From Myxococcota bacterium (GTDB lineage: Bacteria; Myxococcota_A; UBA9160; UBA6930), in assembly GCA_028277885.1 (NCBI GenBank), contig JANQFK010000034.1, positions 1-64,000 on the forward strand: a DNA stretch of 64,000 bases, written 5' to 3'. Under the pieces are notes generated by a model. The model saw only the letters and a list, made by a program, of their open reading frames with translations, made no database searches and was not told the origin of the DNA. The translations under genes were made by a program, and so were the position numbers. Shown here piece by piece: positions 14,881 through 22,838 of this stretch (positions are counted from its first letter, which is position 1; the number at the start of each line of letters is the position of its first letter).

Positions 14881-17436
14881 ATGACCGAGCCCGTCCCGCC
14901 GCTGCTGCGCCGCATTCCCGAGGGCGCGCTGCTCGACACGAGCGCCATCCTGGACCGCTTCCTCGGCTGGGTGACCGAGAGCGGGCTCGAGCCCTACCCC
15001 CACCAGGAGGAGGCGATCCTCGAGCTGCTGGCGGGCCACCACGTCGTGCTCGACACGCCCACGGGCTCGGGCAAGTCCCTCGTCGCGCTCGGGCTGCACT
15101 TCCAGGCGCTCTGCCGCGGCCAGCGCTCCTTCTACACCGCGCCCATCAAGGCCCTGGTCTCGGAGAAGTTCTTCAACCTCTGCGACCTCTTCGGTGCGAA
15201 GAACGTCGGCATGCTGACCGGCGACGCCAGCATCAACTGGGCCGCCCCGATCATCTGCTGCACCGCCGAGGTGCTCTCCAACATGGCGCTGCGCCAGGGC
15301 CGCCAGGCCGACGCGCCCTGCGTCGTGATGGACGAGTTCCACTACTACGGGGATCGCGATCGCGGCAGCGCCTGGCAGATCCCGCTGCTGGTGCTGCCGG
15401 ACACCCAGTTCCTGCTGATGTCCGCCACCCTCGGCAACCCCGCTCCCATCGCCGAGCGCCTGGAGCGAGACAGCGGCCGCAAGGTGGCCCACGTCTGGTC
15501 CGCGGACCGCCCGGTGCCGCTGGACTTCGAGTACCGCGAGACGCCCCTCCACGAGACCGTCGAGGAGCTGCTCGAGACCGGGAAGGCGCCCGTCTACGTC
15601 GTGAACTTCACCCAGCGGGAGTGCGCCGAGCAGGCCCAGGCGCTCACCAGCGCCCGGGTGGCGGACCGCGAGCTGCGCCGCCGCATCGCCGACGCCATCG
15701 GCGACTTCCGCTTCGACACCCCCTACGGCAAGGACGTGCGCCGCGTGCTCTCCCACGGCGTGGGGATCCACCACGCCGGACTGCTGCCCAAGTACCGGCT
15801 GCTGGTGGAGCAGCTCTCCCAGCAGGGCCTGCTGCGCGTCATCTGCGGCACCGACACCCTGGGCGTCGGGGTCAACATCCCGATCCGCACCGTGCTCTTC
15901 ACCAAGCTCTCGAAGTTCGACGGCGAGAAGGTCCGCATCCTCTCGGTGCGGGCCTTCAAGCAGATCGCCGGGCGCGCCGGGCGCAAGGGCTTCGACGAGC
16001 AGGGCAGCGTGGTGTGCCAGGCCCCGGAGCACGTGGTGGAGAACAAGCGCGCCGCGGAGCGCAGCGCCGGGCGCAAGAAGCCGCCGAAGCGCCGGCCGGC
16101 GCCCCAGGGCTTCGTGGGCTGGAGCAAGGACACCTTCGACAAGCTGGTGCACAGCCCGCCCGAGACCCTGGAGTCGAGCTTCCGGGTGGGCCACGGCCTG
16201 ATGCTGAACCTGCTCCAGCGCGAGCGCGAGATCGCCGGGCCCCGGGGCGGCTACGGCAGCCTGGTGGAGCTGATCGCGCGCTCCCACGAGCGCGCGGCCC
16301 GCAAGCGTCGCCTGGTGCGCGAGGCCGCGGTGCTGTTCCGCGCGCTGCGCCGCGCCGGGATCGTGGTGGTGGAGCGCGACCCGCACAGCGGGCGCCCGGT
16401 GGTGCGCGTCCAGGAGGACCTCCAGCGCGAGTTCTCCCTCCACCAGTCCCTCTCGCTCTACCTCGTGGAGGCCATCGCGGCCCTCGACCCAGAGGACACC
16501 GACTACCCGCTCCAGGTGCTCTCCCTGGTGGAGGCGATCCTGGAGAACCCGCGCGCCGTCCTCTACGCCCAGGAGCGCAAGCTCAAGAGCGAGCTGATGG
16601 CGCGCCTCAAGGCCGAGCGCGTCCCCTACGAGGAGCGCCTCGCGAAGCTCGACGAGGTGTCCTGGCCCAAGCCCGACGCCGAGTTCATCTACGCCACCTT
16701 CCGCATCTTCGAGGAGAAGCACCCGTGGGTGGGGGACGAGAACATCCACCCCAAGGGCATCGCGCGGGAGATGGTGGAGGGGTTCAGCCGCTTCGACACC
16801 TACGTGCAGCTCTACGGCCTCCAGCGCATGGAGGGGCTGCTGCTGCGCTACCTCGGCCAGGTCTGGTCGACCCTGCTGCGCACGGTGCCCGACGCCGCCA
16901 AGACCGAGCCCGTCTGGGAGGCCATCGCCTACCTGCGCGCGCTGATCGAGCGCGTGGACTCGAGCCTGCTCGAGGAGTGGGAGAGCCTGGTGCACCCGGA
17001 GCGGCGCCTCGCCGGCCGCGAGGACGCGCCGCCCGTCCCGCCGAAGCGCGAGCCCGACATCACGCCGCGCGCCTTCCGCGCCCGGGTGCGCGCCGAGCTC
17101 CACACCCTGGTGCACGCGCTCGCCGACGCCGACTACGAGGAGGCCGCCGCCTGCCTGCGCGCCGACCCCGACGACCCCGACGACCCCTGGGACGCCGCGC
17201 GCCTCGAGGCCGCCCTCGCGCCGTTCCTCGCCGAGCACGAGCGCGTGGTCTTCGAGCCCCGCGCCCGCCAGGCCGACTACACCGTCATCAAGCCCACGGG
17301 CCCGCGCCAGTGGGACGTCAGCCAGGTCCTCTGCGACCCCGAGGGCGAGGACCTCTGGTGCCTCGAGGGCCACGTGGACCTGCGCGACGGCGTCCCCGAC
17401 GGCCCCCTCGTCACCCTCCGCCGCATCGGTGAGTAG
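14881..17436 (+). CDS. SKI2-like DEAD/DEAH-box RNA helicase with DUF3516-type C-terminus
   Basis: The 851-residue protein is a superfamily 2 helicase of the Ski2-like branch, likely acting on RNA. Visible motifs are Walker A DTPTGSGKS (59-66), motif II DEFH (151-154, in place of DEVH), motif III LMSATLG, and motif VI QIAGRAGRKG near residue 361. The long C-terminal half (EFSLHQSLSLYLVEAI, YATFRIFEEKHPWVGDENI) resembles the DUF3516 region of bacterial Ski2-like helicases. In-frame ATG at 14881 begins MTEPVPPLLRRIPEGALLD. Bacterial members are poorly studied. Confidence 0.9.
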   Translation: MTEPVPPLLRRIPEGALLDTSAILDRFLGWVTESGLEPYPHQEEAILELLAGHHVVLDTPTGSGKSLVALGLHFQALCRGQRSFYTAPIKALVSEKFFNLCDLFGAKNVGMLTGDASINWAAPIICCTAEVLSNMALRQGRQADAPCVVMDEFHYYGDRDRGSAWQIPLLVLPDTQFLLMSATLGNPAPIAERLERDSGRKVAHVWSADRPVPLDFEYRETPLHETVEELLETGKAPVYVVNFTQRECAEQAQALTSARVADRELRRRIADAIGDFRFDTPYGKDVRRVLSHGVGIHHAGLLPKYRLLVEQLSQQGLLRVICGTDTLGVGVNIPIRTVLFTKLSKFDGEKVRILSVRAFKQIAGRAGRKGFDEQGSVVCQAPEHVVENKRAAERSAGRKKPPKRRPAPQGFVGWSKDTFDKLVHSPPETLESSFRVGHGLMLNLLQREREIAGPRGGYGSLVELIARSHERAARKRRLVREAAVLFRALRRAGIVVVERDPHSGRPVVRVQEDLQREFSLHQSLSLYLVEAIAALDPEDTDYPLQVLSLVEAILENPRAVLYAQERKLKSELMARLKAERVPYEERLAKLDEVSWPKPDAEFIYATFRIFEEKHPWVGDENIHPKGIAREMVEGFSRFDTYVQLYGLQRMEGLLLRYLGQVWSTLLRTVPDAAKTEPVWEAIAYLRALIERVDSSLLEEWESLVHPERRLAGREDAPPVPPKREPDITPRAFRARVRAELHTLVHALADADYEEAAACLRADPDDPDDPWDAARLEAALAPFLAEHERVVFEPRARQADYTVIKPTGPRQWDVSQVLCDPEGEDLWCLEGHVDLRDGVPDGPLVTLRRIGE

Positions 17437-17511
17437 CGGGGACGTTCCTTCCGATTCTCACTTGCGTCCCCGGAGGGCGAGGAAGTAAGAATCGGAAGGA
17501 ACGTCCCCTCT
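17435..17511. repeat. GGGACGTTCC repeat copies 2 and 3, head-to-head
   Basis: One copy reads forward at 17435-17476 (GGGGACGTTCCTTCCGATTC...) and a second reads backward at 17484-17508 (GAATCGGAAGGAACGTCCCC). Together they form a 24-base-arm cruciform or hairpin with one mismatch between the convergent helicase and GST genes. Copy 1 is at 10615-10656. The position between two stops and the long stem fit a two-way terminator or a REP-like element. Confidence 0.75.
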
Positions 17512-18207
17512 CTAGCGGGCGCCGCCGGTCTCCTGCTCGACTCGTTGCATCAGCGTGACCAGGGTGGGCTGCGAGGCGATCAGCTCCGGGCCGCCGGGGA
17601 TGTCGTTGCGGAAGAGGGTGCGCAGGAAGGAGTAGACCGCGAGGTCGGCGCGGCTGATGCGCTCGGAGTAGAAGTAGGGGCGGCCGCCCAGGAAGCCCGC
17701 CACGTCCTCGATGCGCCGCGCGAACTCCTCGCCGAGCCGCTCCGCGGAGCTCGGGCCCGAGACCGACGCCGGGCCGCGGTCCATCACCCGGCGCAGGATG
17801 CCCAGGCGCGCCAGCGGGCCCTGGCGGGGCGCCGCCGAGCTGGCGATCGCGTCCTCGGTGCCGACGCGGTCGCGCAGGTAGCTCACCCAGTAGAAGAAGA
17901 ACGTCTCCCCCACCCAGGACTCGAGGGTGCGCTGGCTGGCGGCGGCGCGCGGATCGCTCGAGGTGAGCGGCGGCTCCGGGAAGCGCTCGTCGAGGGCGTC
18001 GAGGATGCGCGCCGAGTCGGCGACGCGGCGGCCGTCCACGTCGGCGACGGGCAGCAGGCCCGTCTCCGGGTTCCAGCGCCGGTAGTCCTCGGGGCCCTCG
18101 GGCTCGACGAGCTCGTAGGCGAGCTTCTTGAGCGCGAGGGCGCGCACCACCTTCTCGACGAAGGGCGCCATGGGCGGCCCGTAGATGCGGATCGTGGGCT
18201 CGCTCAC
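17512..18207 (-). CDS. Glutathione S-transferase family protein
   Basis: About 231 residues. A thioredoxin-like N-domain (IRIYGPPMAPFVEKVVRALAL, with GLLPVADVDGRRVADSARILDALDERFPEP for the glutathione-binding VADS loop) precedes an all-helical C-domain (RISRADLAVYSFLRTLF). The GTG at 18207 gives the right length and overlaps the stop of the alpha/beta hydrolase gene. Conjugation or isomerase activity cannot be told apart. Sharing a transcript with an epoxide-hydrolase-like enzyme suggests joint handling of reactive electrophiles, which is inference. Confidence 0.88.
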   Translation of the reverse strand: MSEPTIRIYGPPMAPFVEKVVRALALKKLAYELVEPEGPEDYRRWNPETGLLPVADVDGRRVADSARILDALDERFPEPPLTSSDPRAAASQRTLESWVGETFFFYWVSYLRDRVGTEDAIASSAAPRQGPLARLGILRRVMDRGPASVSGPSSAERLGEEFARRIEDVAGFLGGRPYFYSERISRADLAVYSFLRTLFRNDIPGGPELIASQPTLVTLMQRVEQETGGAR

Positions 18208-19136
18208 CCGCGAAGCTCCGCCGCCTCGGGGACCGGCCGGCCCGTCAGCCACGCCTCCAGCATGGCGTTCACCACCTCGGGCGCCTCCTGCTGCACCCAG
18301 TGAGAGACACCAGGAAGCCGCCGCAGGGTCAGGTCCGCGACCCAGCGCTCGGTGCCCTCGGTGGTCTCGACCCGCAGGGCGACGTCCTCCTCGCCCCAGA
18401 TCATCAGGGTAGGGGTCTCGATCACCGGGTAGCCGAGGCGCCGCTGGCGCTGGCCCCCGCCGCGCAGCAGCGCGCGGTAGTAGTTCAGCATCGCGCGCGC
18501 CGCTCCGGGCGCGAGCACCGCGCGCCGGTGCTCCTCCAGCACCTCCTCGGGGAACGTGCGCGGGTCGAGCGCGCTCCGGCGCAGCGCCCGGGTGAAGAGC
18601 CGCCCGCCCCGCGCCCGCAGCGTCCACTCCGGCAGCCCCGGCACCTGGAAGAACAGCGCGTACCAGGAGCGGCGGCGCTGGTGCCAGCCCTTGCCGAGCT
18701 CGCGCTCCATGGCGCCGGGGTGGGGCACGTTCATGATCACCAGCCGCTCGATGGAGCGCAGCTTCCGCATCGCGAAGTACCAGGCGATGATGGCGCCCCA
18801 GTCGTGGCCGATCAGCAGCGTGGAGCGCGCCCCCGAGGCGTCGATCAGCCCCGCCACGTCGTCGAGGAGCTTCTCGATCGCGTAGTCCTCGACGAGCGTC
18901 GGCCGCTCGGTCCGCCCGTAGCCGCGCAGGTCCGGCGCCCAGGCGCGGTAGCCCAGGCGCGCCAGCAGCGGCAGCTGGTGCCGCCAGCTGGTCGAGCTCT
19001 CCGGGAACCCGTGCAGGCAGAGGGCGAGCCGCTCTCCACGACCGCAAGCCGCCACGTGGAAGCGAAGACCGTTGGCCTCGACCGTCTCCACGCTGGTCTG
19101 GGGCATGGCGGGGGCGACGCCCGGATCGGCGTCCAT
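18204..19136 (-). CDS. Alpha/beta hydrolase, epoxide hydrolase-like
   Basis: 310 residues with the epoxide hydrolase pattern: oxyanion motif LHGFPESSTSW, DLRGYGRTERP, and nucleophile motif GHDWG with Asp112, an aspartate rather than serine, as in epoxide hydrolases and haloalkane dehalogenases. The charge-relay acid (MIWGEEDVAL) and His (LPGVSHWVQQEAP) follow in order. The ATG at 19136 is used; another at residue 11 is possible. The stop overlaps the GST start by four bases. Confidence 0.9.
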   Translation of the reverse strand: MDADPGVAPAMPQTSVETVEANGLRFHVAACGRGERLALCLHGFPESSTSWRHQLPLLARLGYRAWAPDLRGYGRTERPTLVEDYAIEKLLDDVAGLIDASGARSTLLIGHDWGAIIAWYFAMRKLRSIERLVIMNVPHPGAMERELGKGWHQRRRSWYALFFQVPGLPEWTLRARGGRLFTRALRRSALDPRTFPEEVLEEHRRAVLAPGAARAMLNYYRALLRGGGQRQRRLGYPVIETPTLMIWGEEDVALRVETTEGTERWVADLTLRRLPGVSHWVQQEAPEVVNAMLEAWLTGRPVPEAAELRG

Positions 19137-19198
19137 GGCGAGAGTCTAGCGCGCCGCCCCCATCCCAGGAAGGTCCGAACGGATGGGGCACGGGGCGC

Positions 19199-19759
19199 TC
19201 ATGCGCGGGCACCGGCGCGCCGGCGGGCCAGCGCGAGGAGACCGTCGTCGGGGATCTCCAGGGGAACGTTCAGGAAGTTGTAGAAGTTCTCCACCGCGTT
19301 CACGATCGTGATCTCCGCGATGGCGCGGTCGTCGAAGTGTTTCCGAAGCGCCTCGAACGTGACGTCGGACACAACACGGCTCCGCGTCGCCTCCTCCACG
19401 TAGGCCAGGGCGGCGCGCTCGGCGTCGTCGAAGGCGTCGCTGCTCCGCCAGTCCGCCAGCGCGCCGAACTTCTCCATCCCGAGCTTCTCCTGCACCGCGC
19501 GGGCCTGGGCGATGTCGGCGCAGAACCCGCAGCCGTTCAGCATGGCGACGTGGGTCTGGAGCAGCAGCGAGAGCGAGGAGGGCAGCCGCAGGCCCGTCGT
19601 GTCGAGGCGGATCATCGCGAAGGAGACGTTCCACATGCGCGGCACGCGGTTGTAGAAGACCCGCGCAGGGGTGATCACCTTGCCGAGCTGGCGCCGCATC
19701 GCGAACGAGATCAGGCGTCCCAGCCAGGAGGACGGGCGGTCGACGGGCTCGAGTCTCAT
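19199..19759 (-). CDS. Carboxymuconolactone decarboxylase/AhpD-like protein
   Basis: About 186 residues with the AhpD-like core: LLLQTHVAMLNGCGFCADIAQ holds the redox CxxC (CGFC), and ENFYNFLNVPLEI is the usual closing segment. Members are peroxidase-type or decarboxylase enzymes; the CxxC with a following acidic residue favours a peroxidase-like thiol role. Its ATG overlaps the stop of the MocR-like regulator gene, so it is probably a direct partner of that regulator. Confidence 0.88.
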   Translation of the reverse strand: MRLEPVDRPSSWLGRLISFAMRRQLGKVITPARVFYNRVPRMWNVSFAMIRLDTTGLRLPSSLSLLLQTHVAMLNGCGFCADIAQARAVQEKLGMEKFGALADWRSSDAFDDAERAALAYVEEATRSRVVSDVTFEALRKHFDDRAIAEITIVNAVENFYNFLNVPLEIPDDGLLALARRRAGARA

Positions 19760-21345
19760 GGTCGGCTCCTCTCTCGTCTTCGGGCGCCTGCCGCGGCTCC
19801 GCGGCCCGCCCGTCGGCGCGAGCGGCGCGCGCCGGCGTGCCGGCTGGCGATGCCGCCCAGCACCTCCATCCCCTCGGCGATGGCGGCGGGCTCGGCGTTG
19901 GCGAAGCCCAGCAGCAGGTGCGAGGCGCCGCCGCCGTCGGCGAAGAACAGCTCGCCGGGCGTGTAGGAGATGCCCGCGGCGCGGGCCTCGGCGTGCACCG
20001 CCGCGCCGTCGCAGCCCGGGGGCAGCGTGGCCCAGACCGCGTTGCCGCCGGCGGGCCGCAGCCGCGTGCTGCCCTCGGGCATGTTGCTGTCGAAGGCGTC
20101 CAGCATGGCGTCGAGCCGCTCGGCGTAGCGCTTGCGCACCCGGCGCACGTGGCGCTCGAGCCCGCCCGAGCCGAGCAGCTCGGCGAGGGCAGCCTGCTCG
20201 ACCAGCCCGGTGCCGAAGCCCTCCACCATGTGCGCCTCGGCGAGGCGCGCCAGCACCGGCGGCGCCGCCACCACGTAGCCGAGACGCAGGCCCGGGAAGA
20301 CCGCCTTCGAGAACGTCCCCACGTAGAGGACGCGGCCCGCGTCGTCCTCGGTCTTGAGCGCCGGGATGGCGCGGCCGTCGAGGCGCAGCTCGCTGTCGTA
20401 GTCGTCCTCGACGATGGGGACCTGGTGCTCCTCGGCGAGGTCGAGCAGCGCGCGGCGGCGCTCCGCGCTCATGCGCACGCCGGTGGGCGACTGCACGGCG
20501 GGCGTCGCGTAGACGAGCTTGGCGCGGCGCCGGCGCAGGATGCGGGCCAGCTCCGCGGTGCGCAGCCCCTCGTCGTCCACCCGGCAGCCCACGGGATGGG
20601 CGCCCGCGGCCAGCAGCGCCAGCAGCGCCCCCACGTAGCCCGGCTGCTCCACCACCGCGGAGTCCCCCGGCTCGATCAGGATGCGCGCGATCAGGCTCAA
20701 CGCCTGCTGGGCGCCGCCCACCACGAGCACGTCGTCGGTCTCGCACGCGATCCCGCGGGCCACCAGCGCGCGCGCGATCCCGGCCCGCAGCGGCCGCCAG
20801 CCGAAGGGCTCCATGCGGTTCGCGAGCTCGGTGAGGGGCTCGTGGGTGACCCGCGCGAAGGCGCGGCGCAGCTCGCTGCGCGGCAGCGACGCCGTATCCA
20901 CGTGGCCGGCGCGGAAGTCCCACAGCATCCCTGCCCGGGCCCGGGCCGGATCCCGCAGGTGGGCGGGCAGCCGCAGCCCGCCGGGCGAGCGCGCGAAGAG
21001 CCCCTCCCACGCGAAGCCCCCGGAGCGCGCGCTCGCGTCCGACTCGGCGGCCTCGCCCGGGGCGGGCGCCCGCGCCGCCCCCGCGGCGCTCGCCGCCACG
21101 AAGGTGCCCTGCCCCACGTGGGCGGTCACCAGCCCGGCCTCGTTCAGCGACTCGTAGGCGAGGTTCGCCGTGGTGCGCGAGACGCCCAGCGAGATCGCCA
21201 GCTCCCGGGTGGCGGGCAGCTTCTGGCCCGGCACCAGGCGCCCGGCCTGCATCAGCTCGCGCAGATGGTCGGCGAGCTGACGGTAGAGAGGAGCGCCCGG
21301 GCGGCCCTCGGGCCGCCGGTCGGGTCGAAACGCGATCTCGAGCAT
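19756..21345 (-). CDS. MocR/PdxR-type GntR regulator fused to aminotransferase domain
   Basis: 529 residues. An N-terminal GntR winged helix (APLYRQLADHLRELMQAGRL, PATRELAISLGVSRTTANLAYE) binds DNA. A fold-type I aminotransferase domain follows, with VVGGAQQALSLIARIL, a cofactor region IVEDDYDSELRLDG and the PLP lysine in VGTFSKAVFPGLRLG. Such proteins sense PLP or amines and control neighbouring genes. Residues after about 500 are Arg/Ala-rich and low-complexity. It is translationally coupled to the AhpD-like gene. A dyad at 21362-21421 is a candidate operator. Confidence 0.92.
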   Translation of the reverse strand: MLEIAFRPDRRPEGRPGAPLYRQLADHLRELMQAGRLVPGQKLPATRELAISLGVSRTTANLAYESLNEAGLVTAHVGQGTFVAASAAGAARAPAPGEAAESDASARSGGFAWEGLFARSPGGLRLPAHLRDPARARAGMLWDFRAGHVDTASLPRSELRRAFARVTHEPLTELANRMEPFGWRPLRAGIARALVARGIACETDDVLVVGGAQQALSLIARILIEPGDSAVVEQPGYVGALLALLAAGAHPVGCRVDDEGLRTAELARILRRRRAKLVYATPAVQSPTGVRMSAERRRALLDLAEEHQVPIVEDDYDSELRLDGRAIPALKTEDDAGRVLYVGTFSKAVFPGLRLGYVVAAPPVLARLAEAHMVEGFGTGLVEQAALAELLGSGGLERHVRRVRKRYAERLDAMLDAFDSNMPEGSTRLRPAGGNAVWATLPPGCDGAAVHAEARAAGISYTPGELFFADGGGASHLLLGFANAEPAAIAEGMEVLGGIASRHAGARRSRRRAGRGAAAGARRRERSRP

Positions 21346-21361
21346 GGGCGCCAGGGTAGGT

Positions 21362-21421
21362 TGGGTCCAATCGGCTCGAAAGAGACCATTTCAGGCGGAA
21401 GTATGGAGCCAATGGAACCCA
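21362..21421. promoter_or_regulatory. Imperfect inverted repeat upstream of the MocR-like gene
   Basis: TGGGTCCAATCGGCTC at 21362-21377 and GAGCCAATGGAACCCA at 21406-21421 are imperfect inverted repeats about 28 bases apart, 16 bases before the regulator start. Autoregulation through two half-sites on one DNA face is usual for MocR proteins, so this is a plausible operator. Confidence 0.4.
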
Positions 21422-21467
21422 GCGAAATCGCTAGGGATTCCGTAAGGCGCTGATCTAGCTTGGGATT

Positions 21468-21617
21468 CTAGCGCTTCTTGCGGCGGGGCTTGCGGCGCTT
21501 CGGCTTTGGGGCGGGCTTGGCGACGGGGCGGAGGAGACGGTCCAAGCCCTCCAGGGGGTCCAGATCGACCTTGAGTGTCTCCGCCTCGGGGCCGGGCTTC
21601 TTGACCGGATTCGGCAT
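21468..21617 (-). CDS. Short highly basic protein, 49 residues
   Basis: The reading frame starts MPNPVKKPGPEAETLKVDLD and ends with a Lys/Arg/Pro tail of about 17 residues (KPAPKPKRRKPRRKKR). The acidic-hydrophobic first half (TLKVDLDPLEGLDRLLRP) and basic tail suggest a protein that binds nucleic acid or docks to an acidic partner. The ribosome site is weak. It stands between the MocR-like gene and the low-GC island. I know no family, and it could be spurious, although its codon use matches the host. Confidence 0.45.
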   Translation of the reverse strand: MPNPVKKPGPEAETLKVDLDPLEGLDRLLRPVAKPAPKPKRRKPRRKKR

Positions 21618-21800
21618 GGTGGGATCATAGCGCTCGGGAGGGTGAGCTGAGAAAGGTCCGGCCTGTCGCGCCGTGGTCCTGAACGCCGAAGACCCCGCCG
21701 GGCAGGGCGAGGTCTCCGGGGAAGCTCAGTGGGGCGAGCGCTTGTCCGATAGCGCACGGGAGAGGTGTGTCAAGCACCCCCGCGCTTGGAGGGGCGCTCC

Positions 21801-22424
21801 ATGACGGCTGAGTTCTCTGCCTTCTCATTGGACGATGTGGTGTCGCTGACGGGTCTTACGAAGCACCAACTTCGGTACTGGGATGAGAGCGGGCTTTTCT
21901 GTCCTTCCTTCAACGTAGATGGACGGCGGGTCTACTCGTTCCGGGATCTCGTTGGCCTTCGCGCGCTTGCGGGCATTAGAAAGAGGCTATCGCTTCAGGC
22001 GATCCGGAAATTCTCAGAGGAGCTGAACCGCAGCTATGAGAGTCCGTGGTCATCACTGAAGTTCCTGTTCGCCGGAGACGAGCTTGCGTACCAGGAGCCC
22101 TGGTCACTCCAAATACTCTCCGCAAAGTATCCCGGCCAGGAGATCATCCCGATTGATCTTGAAGCTGTGCGCGGCACGACGATTACCGCGGTCAATCGCC
22201 GAGCCGAGAGTTCCCGAGAGGTCGGGAAAGTAGTGCGGATGCGCGACGTGATGCGAAACAAGCCCGTCCTTGCTGGCACCAGGGTCACTACGCGCGCTGT
22301 TTATGAGTTCCACCAAGACGGCTACAGCGTCGAAGAAATCCTCTCGCAGTACCCCGGCCTTACCGCAGAAGATGTTCGAGCTGCTGTCCGGTGGGAGGAA
22401 ACCCATTCGCGCAAGGTCGGGTGA
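21801..22424 (+). CDS. MerR-type DNA-binding protein with DUF433 domain (antitoxin candidate)
   Basis: 207 residues. Residues 5-75 are a MerR-like winged helix (SLDDVVSLTGLTKHQLRYWD, VYSFRDLVGLRALAGIRK). Residues 145-205 are a DUF433 domain (NKPVLAGTRVTTRAVYEFHQ, DGYSVEEILSQYPGLTAEDV). DUF433 proteins paired with PIN-like DUF5615 proteins are regarded as VapBC-like toxin-antitoxin modules, with this part as antitoxin and autoregulator. The PIN-like gene follows 12 bases later. GC content and codon use are clearly lower than in the flanking genes. Confidence 0.85.
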   Translation: MTAEFSAFSLDDVVSLTGLTKHQLRYWDESGLFCPSFNVDGRRVYSFRDLVGLRALAGIRKRLSLQAIRKFSEELNRSYESPWSSLKFLFAGDELAYQEPWSLQILSAKYPGQEIIPIDLEAVRGTTITAVNRRAESSREVGKVVRMRDVMRNKPVLAGTRVTTRAVYEFHQDGYSVEEILSQYPGLTAEDVRAAVRWEETHSRKVG

Positions 22425-22436
22425 TGATGCCATGGC

Positions 22437-22826
22437 ATGCTCTTTCTGATCGATGAGGACATGCCACGGGCTGTTGCAGATCTCCTCCGCGAAGAGAGTC
22501 ATCAAGTTCGCGAGGTCACCGCTGAGCCAGGACTTAGAGGCAAATCCGACCCCGTTCTAGCGGCACTTGGGAACGAAGAGAACGCGATCATCGTCACCTA
22601 CAATGCCAGGGACTTTCGAAGGATCACCAACAGAAGGTCTGGTGGATCAGAGAAGCTGCGCTGGCTGGGTGTTGTGTCCTTTATCAAAGTTCCGCATCCG
22701 CGAGCCGCCGAACGTCTCGGCCAAGTTCTCGACGCGATCTACTTCGAGTACGACAGACAGCAAAGGTGCCGAGATCAGCGGATGTTCATCGAGATCTACA
22801 AGAGCTTGTTCCGGGTCCTGCGCTAG
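22437..22826 (+). CDS. PIN-like DUF5615 protein (toxin candidate)
   Basis: 129 residues with the PIN-like pattern of acidic metal sites: LIDEDMPRAVADLLREESHQ at the start, VTYNARDFRRI in the middle. The DUF5615 group is a trimmed PIN fold expected to cut RNA. Paired with the DUF433 antitoxin candidate just upstream, it makes a probable VapC-like ribonuclease toxin. It ends 12 bases before a possible end of the IS1595 element. Activity is inferred from family and context only. Confidence 0.8.
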   Translation: MLFLIDEDMPRAVADLLREESHQVREVTAEPGLRGKSDPVLAALGNEENAIIVTYNARDFRRITNRRSGGSEKLRWLGVVSFIKVPHPRAAERLGQVLDAIYFEYDRQQRCRDQRMFIEIYKSLFRVLR

Positions 22827-22838
22827 CTGGGCCAAAGT

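Noticed and set aside
12753-14948. A 731-residue frame spanning the esterase and its neighbour
   Set aside because: Arg/Pro-rich shadow translation. The esterase motifs are in another frame, and only the end corresponds to the separate 129-residue gene.
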